A stretch of DNA of 64,000 bases from Phaeodactylum tricornutum CCAP 1055/1 (Eukaryota; Bacillariophyta; Bacillariophyceae; Surirellales; Neidiaceae). Location: the NCBI RefSeq assembly GCF_000150955.2, contig NC_011673.1, positions 248,001 to 312,000 of the forward strand, in the 5' to 3' direction. The notes below the pieces were generated by a model, which was not told the origin of the DNA, did no database searches, and worked only from the letters and a program-made list of their open reading frames with translations. Shown here piece by piece: positions 10,104 through 20,718 of the stretch. Each line of letters opens with the position of its first letter. Position 1 is the first letter of the stretch. A program made the position numbers and the translations under genes.

Positions 10104-11945
10104 ATGATTGCGACGTATTATGCAATGGCTTCTTTATCGAGCGGAAAAATCATTGAAACAGACCAGCTGTATTCCGAGAAGACTTTGTCGTGGCTTAAGC
10201 AAGCACTTGAGCTTATACAGAAGAATGTCTCCGTCAATCAGCGAACAATAGAAGGCTACGCCTCGACTTACCTGAGCAGGTATGCGGATGACTCGGAGGA
10301 TGAACTTGTAGACGAGGATGAATCAAGATCGTCGTGCTCTTCTGAAGACGAATCTAGTGGCGATGCGAAAGGCAATAATATAGGAGACCCCGATGCGCAC
10401 TGTTCCACTTCGGCGACCAGTACGGAACTCTCTTCCGAAAGGCGTTTCACGCACAGGAAGAAAACAATCACCGATGATCGGCAACGTACGAATTTGGTAC
10501 GAAAGCATGTTGAATCGTTGAATAAGTTTCTCTTTCCCATCATTGATCCAAAGTATACGGTTCTAAGTCTACCAGCGGCCTTGCTTCCCAAGGAAGAGTT
10601 TCAAAGCAACAACGCTCTGAAAGCTTGCCAATTGTATTTGAAGCTCGCTTCAGATTTGGCTGCGAAGCGAAAGACGATAGTCGTTCTCTTTCTACGATCG
10701 GGACGTTTCGCCGGTGCCGTCTTTCAAGGTCGAGATTGTCTTGCACATCGTGTCTTGACGCGGTACACTGTTCGCAAAGGTCAAGGAAAGGCGCAATCGT
10801 CGCAAGACTCCCAGCGCAGGGCAAAGTCTATGGGATCGCAGCTGCGACGCGCTGGTGAACAATCCCTCCGAGAAGACATGTCGGCCACAGTCAAGGAGTG
10901 GAAGGTGCACTTCGACAATGCCGCATTGGTGATGGTATCATGTCCTAAGACAATGAGAAAGAGCTTGTTCGACAGTGTGGAAGTCGTCCTGTCCCGTGAT
11001 GATGCTCGTGTACGGCGAGTACCGCTCGATTTGGGCCGACCAACGTTCGAAAATGTTTCCTTGATTTACGAAAGTCTATTGACGGTTCAGGTAAGAGAAG
11101 TAAATGAGCCAGTTTTGAAACCGAAGATGTATGTTGAGGTAGAAGGAGCAGAGAAGAAAGAGACCACGCCAGCCAACACAAGTTGCCCCGATTCTTCGGA
11201 GGGAAAGGAAGATGACGATTTAGCGATACCATTGACGGCGCTACATGTAGCGGCCAAGACTGGATGTGCACAGGTTCTGAAAGATCTGCTTGCGGATGAC
11301 TGCACGGACATAAATCTATTAGCCGGTCCAGATTTGATGACGCCATTGCACTATGCGGCAGATTCGACCCTTTCTGACAATGTGGCGGCTCATTCTGCTG
11401 CTGAGTGCATAACGGTCTTGCTAATAGAAGGAAAAGCTAATCCAGGCTTGGTCGACATACGGCATAGACCCCCGTACTTCTTGGCTTCTCAAGACAAAGT
11501 CCGTGATGCCTTTCGCATGGCCCGTGCAAGACTGGGCGAATCATTTTGTGCCTGGGATGATGACGCAAAGGTAGGCCCGCCGCTCGCCGAGTCGGACTTG
11601 AAATTACGAAAGGAAAAAGAGGCCGAGAAACGACGAAAAAAGAAAATCAAACAAAAAGAAAAGAAAGCCAAAGAACGCGTTGAGACAGAAGCGTTCGCCA
11701 AACATAAGGAAGAAGAAGAAATTCGATTGCAAGAGGAGAAAGAAGCCAAACGGATACGGGATGGTCTGGAGTCGAAGGCTAGCTCCGCAACCAACGTGTG
11801 TGACTTTTGTCAGACGGTCTGTTCCGGTCGTCGCAGAAGCCAAATGCTCAAACGTCTCGACTACTCCTATTGTAGTTCCGAGTGCGTACAAAAGCACAAG
11901 CGTGAATTGATTGCAGCTGCGGCTCTATCTAGATTCGTTGGCTAG
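10104..11945 (+). CDS. VMS1: Vms1/ANKZF1-like peptidyl-tRNA hydrolase
   Basis: A 613-aa Vms1/ANKZF1 family protein. In yeast and animals these release stalled nascent chains from tRNA on 60S subunits during ribosome quality control. The VLRF1 release-factor-like domain spans about residues 188-290: FLRSGRFAGAVFQG, then HRVLTRYTVRKGQGKAQSSQ with the conserved glutamine region, then LRRAGEQSLREDM. Ankyrin repeats follow (about 378-452: IPLTALHVAAKTG and DLMTPLHYAAD), then a Lys/Glu-rich coiled coil (500-552). A C-terminal treble-clef cysteine motif follows (CDFC ... YCSSEC, 565-600), the VATC type. The N-terminus is acidic, with DDSEDELVDEDES, and lacks the C2H2 finger usual in the family. ATG 10104 is the first in the frame; an unseen upstream exon could supply the missing finger. 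Confidence 0.88.
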   Translation: MIATYYAMASLSSGKIIETDQLYSEKTLSWLKQALELIQKNVSVNQRTIEGYASTYLSRYADDSEDELVDEDESRSSCSSEDESSGDAKGNNIGDPDAHCSTSATSTELSSERRFTHRKKTITDDRQRTNLVRKHVESLNKFLFPIIDPKYTVLSLPAALLPKEEFQSNNALKACQLYLKLASDLAAKRKTIVVLFLRSGRFAGAVFQGRDCLAHRVLTRYTVRKGQGKAQSSQDSQRRAKSMGSQLRRAGEQSLREDMSATVKEWKVHFDNAALVMVSCPKTMRKSLFDSVEVVLSRDDARVRRVPLDLGRPTFENVSLIYESLLTVQVREVNEPVLKPKMYVEVEGAEKKETTPANTSCPDSSEGKEDDDLAIPLTALHVAAKTGCAQVLKDLLADDCTDINLLAGPDLMTPLHYAADSTLSDNVAAHSAAECITVLLIEGKANPGLVDIRHRPPYFLASQDKVRDAFRMARARLGESFCAWDDDAKVGPPLAESDLKLRKEKEAEKRRKKKIKQKEKKAKERVETEAFAKHKEEEEIRLQEEKEAKRIRDGLESKASSATNVCDFCQTVCSGRRRSQMLKRLDYSYCSSECVQKHKRELIAAAALSRFVG

Positions 11946-11962
11946 TTTAAAAGTTTTTCTGA

Positions 11963-13116
11963 TTAATACTCAATTTGATTGTGATCACAAGGAATGCCGG
12001 CTAGTTCACACGATAGCCTCCAGAGTTGCGTTCGCTTCTCTTGGCTGATAGACTCTTCAGAAATGGCACAGGGGCAAAATTCTTTTCCGTATATAGCTTT
12101 TGCACCTTTTGTAGAATTGGAATCCCTCCAAAATTCACCACCTCGCCTGCCCGACATATCGGCCAGTACCATGAATACTAACGCACCGGCACCCCATTCG
12201 ACGGTTTTCTCTTTCATGAGCACATGTTTATTTTGTACAAACGTGCCTGAGTCGCCCGAATAACATTGGTGGCGAAAGAGACCCGACGTGGTCATGAGTC
12301 CGGGCGAAAAACAGTTCGCCACTATACCTCTGGGTTGCAAAATGCGGTTCAACTCGAGACAATAGGCAACGTTGCAGACCTTAGATAATGTGTAACATTG
12401 CTTGAAGTGAAACTCACTGTCGTCAATCATACTGAACTCCTTTTTTGCGCTTCCGCTTTCGTCATCAATCATCCCATCAAAGTTTAGAGTCTGCCCAACA
12501 TGAAGACCGCTGGTTGCCACGACAACGCGACCTCCAGGGTTCAGCAAATCAAGAACACAGTTCCCAACTAGAAATGGCGTCAAATAGTTTGTCTGGAACG
12601 TAACTTCCAGGTTGTCGACGGTAAATTCAGGTTCTGAACCCTGTGGTACCAGCACCGCAGCATTCAGACAGAGTACATCGATGCCATTCATGGCCCACTT
12701 TTCCACCCGATATGTTTCTTTCAGCTTGGCGCGCAATTCAGCTTCAAATGGTTTGACACTGTTCAATGAGCAGTGATCGCATGCAAGGGCTATAACATTT
12801 TCTTCGTGGCCTTCATCTTTGGGTAATACGGTGATTACTTCGTTCCGTGCAATGTCGGCTTTTGCTTGAGTCCGGCCGACGAGGATAATGCGATTTAATG
12901 GGTTAATCCTAGCAAGGAGTTTCGCAGCGTAGATACCGATACCACTTTAAGGAAAAAGGCAGCAAAGATCCGTCAGTACAAGCTTGAGCAAGCGGCACGT
13001 AGGTGTGTCGACTGACCGTTCACGTACCTTGTGGCTCCCGTAATGAGAATTGTGAGACCCGATGTGTTCGTCCGTGTGCTTTTCAATCGCGTTGCTAGTT
13101 GATCCAGCGTTTCCAT
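11963..13116 (-). CDS. Short-chain dehydrogenase, protochlorophyllide-reductase-like
   Basis: A 356-aa Rossmann-fold oxidoreductase in two exons: 13116-13028 and 12944-11963, with a gtacgt donor. The junction restores the cofactor motif LTILITGATSGIGIYAAKLL. Further SDR marks are LVGRT, DVLCLNAAVLVP (NAA loop) and the catalytic YTLSK (Tyr-x3-Lys). The order NAAV...PEFTVDNLEVTFQTN, then YTLSKVCN and FSPGLMTTSGLFR, is closer to light-dependent protochlorophyllide oxidoreductase than to typical retinol dehydrogenases. The N-terminus METLDQLATRLKSTRT has no signal peptide, so plastid import is not supported. Substrate unknown; a POR-like side-branch enzyme is my best reading. Its stop lies 17 bp from the convergent Vms1 stop. 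Confidence 0.83.
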
Positions 13117-14359
13117 CGTATTTCTCTGTCACAACAACAAGTACCAGCGAGATTTACAAACTATACCATCACTCTCCACCTTCAACTCTATTTAATGATA
13201 CAATTGAATTCGTACTCTCTTTTCTATGTTTTTAGTTCCGTTACACTGACTCTCCATCTTGCGCCAGCCTTCGATACCGAGAACGAAGAAAACAAAACCA
13301 ACACACTGGGTTTGCATCATCGGCATCCCCACATCATTCTCATTGTCTGACGCAGCGCAGGGATATATGTCAGATGGTTTTGTGCTTTGATCTATGAATG
13401 TGAATACCGGTTGAATCTATTTTTACGCTGATTGGTCACTTCATTCACAAACTTAATCCCAAGATGACGTGGGTCTTGTGATCGAGGCGGTAGCTCGGAC
13501 GCAACAGCTTTTCTCTCCAATTACCTCCACCTCTCTCAAAGCGATCAAAATTAACAGCAAAACGAAACAACTATTCCAACAGGACACGCTTTACAGCTAG
13601 ATTCAAAACCAGGCAATGGTCGGAGATTAGCTTGATCACGATCTATTTACAGAATTGAGCAAACTCACATCGAAGGAAGATGAATCTCCCCACGATTTCC
13701 TCTCTAGTGCACATCTTGGGTTGATGAATAAGGAGCACAAGCACAGCCTCGCGAAGGCGACTGCTTTGAGTATCAAGCTTGCAGGAAAGTCAAATGCAGA
13801 AAGACGAGCTCTTTATCAAATTCAACCTACCAATGGCAGGCCAACAAAATAGCAGGTGGTCATCACAACACCATATACTCAGGGAGGGTCCAGGGAGAAA
13901 ATGAATTGCCCCCAGGAGAACAAGCAACGACGCCATGCCTTTTCCCTTGGACCTCTCAAATTATGGGCTACATCGACTTTCTAGTTGTTCGTTCTTTGAT
14001 CACACAAAGCACGAAACGCATCGTAGTCTTGCAGAACGTCCACAAAAATCGAGCGACATAGAAGCCTGTGTGGTACACGCTTGATAAAACTATTGCATTG
14101 CTGGAAGATCAAAATGAACCTTACGAGATGACAGTTAAAAGCTGAAAATAGTAGCGCAAGAATCAGGACACGGTGAGAACAATACTGTTAACATTTTCGG
14201 GCATTAACTGTAAAATATAGTTTTGTGAAATAACCATGCAATTTACTGTGAATAGCTCACTGTCAAGACAGGTATTTGGAAGAACAATAGCAGAGGATAC
14301 ATGGAGAACGGGTCTTTGATAATTTATAGTGATTACCCAACATGTATAGTATACGTACA
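13117..14359. other. Long gap between SDR and METTL-type gene
   Basis: 1243 bp with no convincing gene except the weak ORF entered at 13655-13852. ACTGTNA heptamers cluster at 14184-14190, 14207-14213, 14245-14251 and 14258-14264, just downstream of the METTL-type gene. The 13120-13360 stretch is the expected SDR promoter. Confidence 0.4.
13655..13852 (+). CDS. Possible terminal exon or short ORF, unknown
   Basis: About 65 codons with coding-like composition, ending PTNGRPTK and a TAG at 13852. It opens with TTG, but a plausible acceptor (ctatttacag) ends at about 13652, so it could be a last exon whose upstream partner I cannot find. It contains an internal ATG (MNKEHKHSLAK). No family resemblance; this may be noise. 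Confidence 0.2.
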   Translation: MSKLTSKEDESPHDFLSSAHLGLMNKEHKHSLAKATALSIKLAGKSNAERRALYQIQPTNGRPTK

Positions 14360-15481
14360 TCACTTCGTAGGTTTCCTTTGCAGGTGCAAGGAGTATATCA
14401 CGACGTCACTCCGAGGCTGAATGAAATTCATTGGGAATACAAGCTGTAAATTACCACACTCTTTGCGGGAAAGTAAAATCTGGGATGATATTCCTTGGGA
14501 ATGAAGTTGCTCTTGAAACAGCTGGAATGTGCTTTGATTTCGTATTGTCGTAGCAAAGATCGCAGTCTTTTCATGAGGGCTCGAGGTAGTCGCTGTTAGG
14601 AAATACCAAATTGTTCGAACCAAGGGACTAAGAATTGCTTTGTCGTACACTACATCAGCAGCAATAAGAGTATCGCCTTGGATCAGGTGGTCCGCACTAG
14701 GAACCAGCAGCGGGTTTACAGCAGCTTCGGGATTCAGATTTTCGTCAATGCCATTTCCAAACTCTCCCCATTCGAGGTATCCAGACGAGATAACACTTTG
14801 CGGCTCCTCCTTCGGTCTTTTCTGTCGCAACCAAGGTTCGTTGATTGCCACATTATGTTTCATATTGTCAAGCGAAGCCTGGGTAAAGTCAGTACAGTGG
14901 ACATGCGAAGCCTTGCAACAGCCCGCAGCGACGAGCCCAGTCACCGCAGTTCCTGCACCTAGCTCCACGACCTTGCGACCTGCCAGAAGTCCCCCACACT
15001 GGACAAAGAACTCTGAAAGGACAGCGCCGGCTTCCCACATTCGTAACGCCACGTCGTTGTGTTGCGGGAAAATTCGAATGCGCAGGGGTATTTCGTGACG
15101 CAATCTTTGTATTCGAAAAGAAACATGGCAGCATTCGTTTGCGTCGGGAAAGGAATTGCGGATGCTCAATCCCTTCAAGAGCAACTGCATAAGGGCTTCT
15201 GATTCGGTGCGATCCTCACCGACGACGACGGAAATAAACTTGAGCAGAAGGCGCTGTAGGTACCGCTTCGAGGGACCCATTTCGTCCTCGTATAAAATGT
15301 TTACCATGGAGCCAAAGATTTCTTGTACAGCGACAGTTGTGCCCGCACATGAATCTTCTTTCAAGCTAGGATGCTCTTGTCTAAAGGCTTCTAAAACTAG
15401 ATCAGACGGTGCCATTGCCGATACCAAATCGACGGCGCGAACGGCGAGCAATCGATGATCATCCCCGGCAAGGAGACTCAT
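14360..15481 (-). CDS. METTL-type lysine methyltransferase (Methyltransf_16)
   Basis: A 373-aa protein with an N-terminal helical region and a seven-beta-strand methyltransferase domain of the Methyltransf_16 family, which includes METTL22, METTL21 and the FAM86/EEF2KMT group. Motifs: NDVALRMWEAGAVLSEFF before the SAM site, motif I VVELGAGTAVTGLVAAGC, motif II HCTDFTQ, then the family post-motif LIAADVVYDKAILSPLV, where the DVVYD tetrad region matches the DxxY signature. Members methylate lysines of translation factors and chaperones. The long N-terminal part favours a FAM86- or METTL22-like enzyme, but I cannot separate these. ATG 15481; single exon. Confidence 0.78.
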   Translation of the reverse strand: MSLLAGDDHRLLAVRAVDLVSAMAPSDLVLEAFRQEHPSLKEDSCAGTTVAVQEIFGSMVNILYEDEMGPSKRYLQRLLLKFISVVVGEDRTESEALMQLLLKGLSIRNSFPDANECCHVSFRIQRLRHEIPLRIRIFPQHNDVALRMWEAGAVLSEFFVQCGGLLAGRKVVELGAGTAVTGLVAAGCCKASHVHCTDFTQASLDNMKHNVAINEPWLRQKRPKEEPQSVISSGYLEWGEFGNGIDENLNPEAAVNPLLVPSADHLIQGDTLIAADVVYDKAILSPLVRTIWYFLTATTSSPHEKTAIFATTIRNQSTFQLFQEQLHSQGISSQILLSRKECGNLQLVFPMNFIQPRSDVVIYSLHLQRKPTK

Positions 15482-15946
15482 TGTCTTTTAGCCAAAGATT
15501 TGCGTTTCTCGCCAAGCTTATACGATAAAGTGAAGCGTCACACAATTCGATAGCGACTTGGAAGCCGCATACATGAGAATTAGCGCTCTAGAGTCAGCAG
15601 AAAGAAGTGCTCCGACGGTTGTCACTGTCTTCCCTATTCATTTGGTTTGGATGATATTTCCGAGACATTTGTTTTTATTAGCTTCCGAACGTCACTCCTC
15701 ATTGTGGATTGACAGTATAGGACTTTCCAATGTTGTGTATATAGGGAAAACTCAATCAACGGGAGGCCAATACTGCAGGAACAGACGTATCCCGTAAAGT
15801 CATTCACGTTTGGGCATCTTGCCGGACGACCATCAAAATTCTTGGTCGAAAACACGAGCAAAGAAACAACAATGGACGAAGCACATCCAATCCTTTGCGG
15901 CATTCAAGAACGAATGTTTTCATAGAGGCGACACGTGTTTTGGATA
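15482..15946. promoter_or_regulatory. Divergent promoter region, METTL-type / PPR genes
   Basis: 465 bp between divergent starts. No motif or repeat recognised. Confidence 0.35.
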
Positions 15947-18900
15947 ATGCATCGCATATCGCTGAAAAGAAAAAGCTCGGAATTTTCTATTCTGTTAACA
16001 AGGAGAAGTAACGACTCATGCTTTCGTACCAACCACCTTAGCAACCTCAACTTTGCTACTTTCTCGCTCACGCGGATCTGTCAAAACCGAATCCTGGAAG
16101 GCTACTTTCAAGCTACGAAATCTTCCCAGCGAACTCTCAGAACGTATCAGTCGTCTTCTTACGCATCACTAGGCTTGCATGAGGATAGCCATCACTCGAA
16201 TGCAGAGGACGTGATCGGTGTTAGTTTCGGCAATTTGCCTCAACAAGGTGCCGATGCCGTCGAAAATAGCAAATTCAAATTTCGAGCAAAAAATAGAGCT
16301 AGCCAAAGTATGACAGAACAGATACCAAAGTCAATTGAAGAGATCATTGTGTTTCACGAAACTCTTCACAATAGTCACTTGCGAATACATTGGACCAAGG
16401 AGCGAGAGTCTCTCTTGCGGCGGGAGCGACGGAAGCTGGGGACGACGAATCAACCAGCTGAAGAATCGATGGATAGATTTCAATCTACTGGCTCGATTCT
16501 GACTCACGCAACAGAACACGAAGAGGAGTCTCCACAGGTTTCTTTACTACCGGACCCTTCACTCTCGACAACGTTTGTCCCTCTTACAAAAAAGGAACCA
16601 CCTGGAGACGAGAAATGCGATAATTCCTTCTCTCATCAAGCTCTGAGCAAAAGCGACGCCTCTTTTGATGGCTTGTACGACTTGGAGACGATCGCTTTTT
16701 TAGACTCCCTTGTTTCGTTTCGAGACGAAAATGAATACGACGGAAATCTCTCTTCGATGGCAGTCAAGCCTTCGTTGATTGGTAGAACAAGCGTTTCGAA
16801 TGTCTGGCCACAGAAGAGGAATTTGTCTCCAGAAAGCTCACAGCCAGCTAAAAGAAAGAGTATTGAGCAGCATGAGCCTTTTGTTGCTAGCGCGAATATT
16901 ACAAGTAAGCCGGTTTCCCCCAATGTAGCCGCTCAAGATGCTCGAGTGGAAGCTTCCCTCCTTCCCGAAACTGGGTCTATCATTAACAATGATGAAGGGA
17001 CTGGGAAGCAGTTTCCTAAATTTTCTGACGACGAGACTCCATCATTAAATTTGCTATCTACCCAGCAAGAAATGCTGTTTGCTGCAGTGTCACTTTTACG
17101 CGCAACTAGCGACCGAGAATGGAAACGCTTTGACCAATTTGTCGAATCAGATGATGAGGATGCAGATTCTGCCATCGATAATGCGAATGAGAATCTTCGA
17201 GATGATACTATTTCATTCAATTCGATTGATGACAGCGCTAAAGCAAAAGACAAATATCTACGTGGGTCGATAGAGAGCTACTCGATTGACGATATCACTG
17301 AGGATGTCCTCTTAGGAAACTTGATGTTGTCTACATTGGAATACAATTTGCTTTTAGCAAATTTGGCACTGTCGCCAACACATTCCACAGACGATGCTTT
17401 TAGTTTACTCATGCGTCTATATCGACATGTGACGAAGCTGAGCGAAATGGGTGTAGGTGCATGCACTCCTGACGGTCTCACATATGAAATTCTTATTTTG
17501 ACTTTTGGTCGAAGACTACAAGCATACGCTGCAGGAATGGATTTAATAAAGGAGATGATGGATACTTCTCGATTTACCCCCCGAGCACTGCTTGCAGCCT
17601 TTGAACTTTGCCGCCAGCGATCAGATTTGAATCTCACTAAGGAGATCCTCCAACAAGCAATCTCAGACGAATCTAGATCTTTTCCAATTCCAAACAGTGT
17701 GTATTCCACCTATCTCAGCATGTTGAAACCAGAAGATGCAACCGAAGAGGCTTTGCAGGTGTTGCAAACCTGTTTAAAAGTAAGTGTGTTACCAAAAAAA
17801 ACATGTAGAAGTTCGCTGCAGTCAGGCTTGCTAACGTGCCTTTGATTTGAAAGGAAAACAAGCGTACGAAGGATAAATATGTCGACGAAGTTTTCAAGAC
17901 AGCAATAGAGTGGCCTCATCGAAACACTAAGGGGACGACAACCGATAGTACTGCTTTCCTTGGCCACATTATAAATCTATTACAGGAAGAGGCCATATAC
18001 CGACCAAGCATTCACGTTTGGACAAAGCTTGTCCACACTTTATGCTGGGGATCGCATCAAAATGAGAAGAGGAGAAATCTTTTAGGAAATGTTTTTCGAT
18101 TTCTTCTGTCTAAATGGACCGACTTCGTTCCAGATGCTCGGTTGCGCCGAATTGGATTGGATCTGAGTCAGCAGATTCCTGATCCCAAAATGGCTCACGA
18201 TTTGATTCAAACTGTCTTGAAGCACGAAGTGTTGAAGCAGCGTCACACTTCGGCCTCTAGAAGGAGCTCCGGGGAGCAAATACGACACGGCACATCAGCT
18301 AGCTCCTTGCTCTTATCACCGACAGAGGATGAACGAAACAGGGGAAAGAATAGTTTCCGCGGGTACTCCGTGCCGTCGGCAGATGTGACGAAGGCGATGG
18401 AAATTTGCGCTCGCTGTGACGAAATGGACAAATGCGAATCTATCCTTAAAAAGATTGACAACCTTGGTTATGCAGTCGATCCGGCCCTCCATAGTACATT
18501 GTATAGTATGGTCCTGAAAGGATATGCCAAAACCGGAAACACAACAGCCGTGGTTCGACTGTTGTCACACATGCGGGTATCTGGGATGAAATTGAGGTAA
18601 GCTTCTGAAAACCAAGACGCTTAGGGCACCTATGTAAACGTCGAAAGCACTCTCACCATTATATCTTTATGTTTAACAGTGATGAGTTGTATGGCACTGC
18701 AATCCATTGCTACGCCGTTTCAAACCAGGCTGAAGAAGCGTGTGCGCTATTGGAATGTATGAAGTCAAATTCGTTCAATGACGGCGTAAGTCCAGGTGAT
18801 GCTTGCTACAACGCACTAATTCTTGCGTACATCCAAGGTGAAGAATGGGACGCTGCGTTATCAATCTTTGCCGAAATGAAAAATTTGGGAATTTCTCCTG

Positions 18901-19346
18901 ATCCAACTACGTCACATGGCCTACTGTTGGCGTTCTTCAAATCAGGTGGGCTCTCGAGCGCAGCAGAGTTTGTCACCACTCTGCTATCGACGAAGGCTGG
19001 TATCAACGGACAGACATGCACTCTTGCTCTTCGCTTCTTTATTCCTGAGCTACAAGCCTGCTCTGATACAGCTTCCATGCGCAAAAAGCTCCGCGAACTC
19101 GGTATGGTAAGTTCTCGGGATGAGGATGCTATATTGTTAGACTTAGCACGTTCTGTGCGCGTCGCAGAGCTGGAGGAAGGTCGGAGTATTTCAAAAAGTC
19201 TTCCTGAGGAAGTATTGAAAAGCCGTCGAAAGGAGGCATGGGGAGCTGTACTACAATACTTGGTGAATTATTCCGAATCGGATTCACAACAAATCGCAAA
19301 TGCGCGAAAACTTAAAGTCACAGTCAAGAGTAATACACTAAATTAG
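15947..19346 (+). CDS. Large pentatricopeptide-repeat (PPR) protein
   Basis: Three exons, 15947-17779, 17854-18596 and 18680-19346, keep one frame and give about 1080 aa. Introns start gtaagt/gtaagc and end aag/cag. The N-terminus (MHRISLKRKSS... rich in Arg and Ser, no acid for about 40 residues) looks like a mitochondrial presequence, though a plastid is not excluded. A Ser/Glu/Asp-rich linker fills residues about 90-440. The rest is helical-repeat: CTPDGLTYEILILTFGRR, then degenerate repeats, and clear PPRs such as DACYNALILAYIQGEEWDAA followed by LSIFAEMKNLGISPDPTTSH. PPR proteins bind organellar RNA for editing, cleavage or stability; the target is unknown. No SMR, DYW or tRNase P domain is visible. 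Confidence 0.85.
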
Positions 19347-19684
19347 TGGTATTCGACAGGATATGATTTGGCCTTTGGCCTTACACTAACTATGTTGGGC
19401 AGAGTAATTTGCAGCACCGGATTGGTCGCCGAGCTATGCATCCCATTGCCGCAACAGACCCTGTATATTTTCCATCTCGCTTGTAGATTGTTTTCGCTAT
19501 CTACTTGCTCCTTCAGGGAAAGAACGTTCAGCTAAATGTGTAAGAGCAAACACTGATCTGTAGCGAACATATTGTTGTTGTTTACTCACGAGGTGAGAAT
19601 GGCTTTTGAAAATCAATCAGAGCACGATCTCCTTGCTTTTACGCTGCATCTGTAAAAGGCATGCGTATTTTCTTCTTCAGCCAC

Positions 19685-19728
19685 AACCATATCCTTCCCA
19701 AGTTTTAACCATATCCTTCCCAAGTTTT
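19685..19728. repeat. Perfect 22-bp tandem duplication (x2)
   Basis: Two identical adjacent 22-bp units, each containing CATATCCTTCCCAAG. Looks like a recent slippage or repair duplication in non-coding DNA. Confidence 0.9.
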
Positions 19729-20234
19729 CGCATGGACTCCCATTGGAATTTGGGTGCATCCAGGGCTTGCAGCGTCTTTGAAAAACTTTCGTTTGTTGGC
19801 AAAACCAATCAATATCTGGCCGAGTGAACGTCCTTCGTTTGAATCGCTACGCATGTGGCGAACCCTGACAATACGTTCCTTTGGCTCACACCAAAATTAG
19901 GCGCTCAAAGACGGCTGGGAAGCACTAAGTGCATCGGTGATATGGCTGCTAGTGAGCTGGACGAGCGCCTGCAAGCCTATGTTGGGAGAGGGGCGATTCA
20001 GAAGATAGGCACATTTCTTATTGATATCCAGCAAGCGGTATGGGCGCCCGCCAACGTGATACAGACCTGATGCTGGTGCTTTTGAAGATCCCTATATAAT
20101 GGACTGGACACGCCTGACGCAATACACCGCGCGAATAAAGGCCATACTCATGACCTTCTGTCTTGAAAGCCGCTGATCAGATAGATTACAGTATCGTTTT
20201 TTGAAAAAAAGTAAAAAATAGGGTGGCAGGCGTC

Positions 20235-20260
20235 TACGACCTCCGCTTTCCGAGGTCGTA
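20235..20260. repeat. Inverted repeat, 9-bp stem and 8-nt loop
   Basis: TACGACCTC and GAGGTCGTA are perfect complements around an 8-nt pyrimidine-rich loop. It does not end in a T-tract. Role unknown. Confidence 0.75.
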
Positions 20261-20393
20261 AAGTACAGCCATGTTCAGCCTCCTGTGTATCCCGTTATCG
20301 TATTTAACAACGACAGGTTGATGCGGAATAGATCCTCCAAAGTAGGCAGGCCAAGGTAAAGGTGTGTCTTTGCAATGGACTTCTGTCGGGAAG

Positions 20394-20420
20394 TCACTGA
20401 CACAGACTTACTGTCAGTGA
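20394..20420. repeat. Inverted repeat, 9-bp stem and 9-nt loop, CTGACA core
   Basis: TCACTGACA and TGTCAGTGA form a perfect stem around a 9-nt loop. The arm core CTGACA/TGTCAG recurs in the hairpin at 24860-24886, and the right side includes the heptamer ACTGTCA (20410-20416). Confidence 0.75.
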
Positions 20421-20459
20421 CGGTCCAGGCCATCACAGTTGTCCCGTTTGCGACTTCGG

Positions 20460-20467
20460 TGACGTCA
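20460..20467. promoter_or_regulatory. CRE-like palindrome TGACGTCA
   Basis: A perfect cAMP-response-element palindrome 252 bp upstream of the reductase start. In P. tricornutum, TGACGT/ACGTCA elements bound by bZIP factors mediate CO2/cAMP control of the carbonic anhydrase PtCA1. A similar role here is inference. Confidence 0.4.
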
Positions 20468-20718
20468 GAGTTCGTGTCTTCTCCCGGGACCCGACGATAT
20501 TATAATGAGCTGTTTCGAAGAGGGCGACGAGGCCGACACGCATCATTTCAATTCTGCGAAACATCAGTGTGATGGACGCATTCCTTCTGTTTCACTCTTC
20601 GTTACTTCTTTTTTTGTACATACCCTCTCCCATCGTTCCGACTGCTCCCATCAACTGCAGTCAACACATACACGATCACGCTTGTCATCCGCACAGCTGC
20701 CTTGGGTCTCTTTGTAAT

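Larger units (their letters stand above)
19347..20718. other. Long gap before aldo/keto reductase, with repeats and hairpins
   Basis: 1372 bp. It holds a 22-bp tandem duplication (19685-19728), two perfect 9-bp hairpins (20235-20260 and 20394-20420) and a TGACGTCA palindrome (20460-20467), all upstream of the reductase start. Small ORFs at 19606-19827, 19855-20070 and 20375-20572 lack any family signal. The distal half probably includes the PPR 3' UTR. Confidence 0.45.

Noticed and set aside
20569-20718. Longer N-terminus for the aldo/keto reductase from ATG 20572
   Set aside because: Would bury the signal peptide that begins at ATG 20719; the added part is not conserved-looking.
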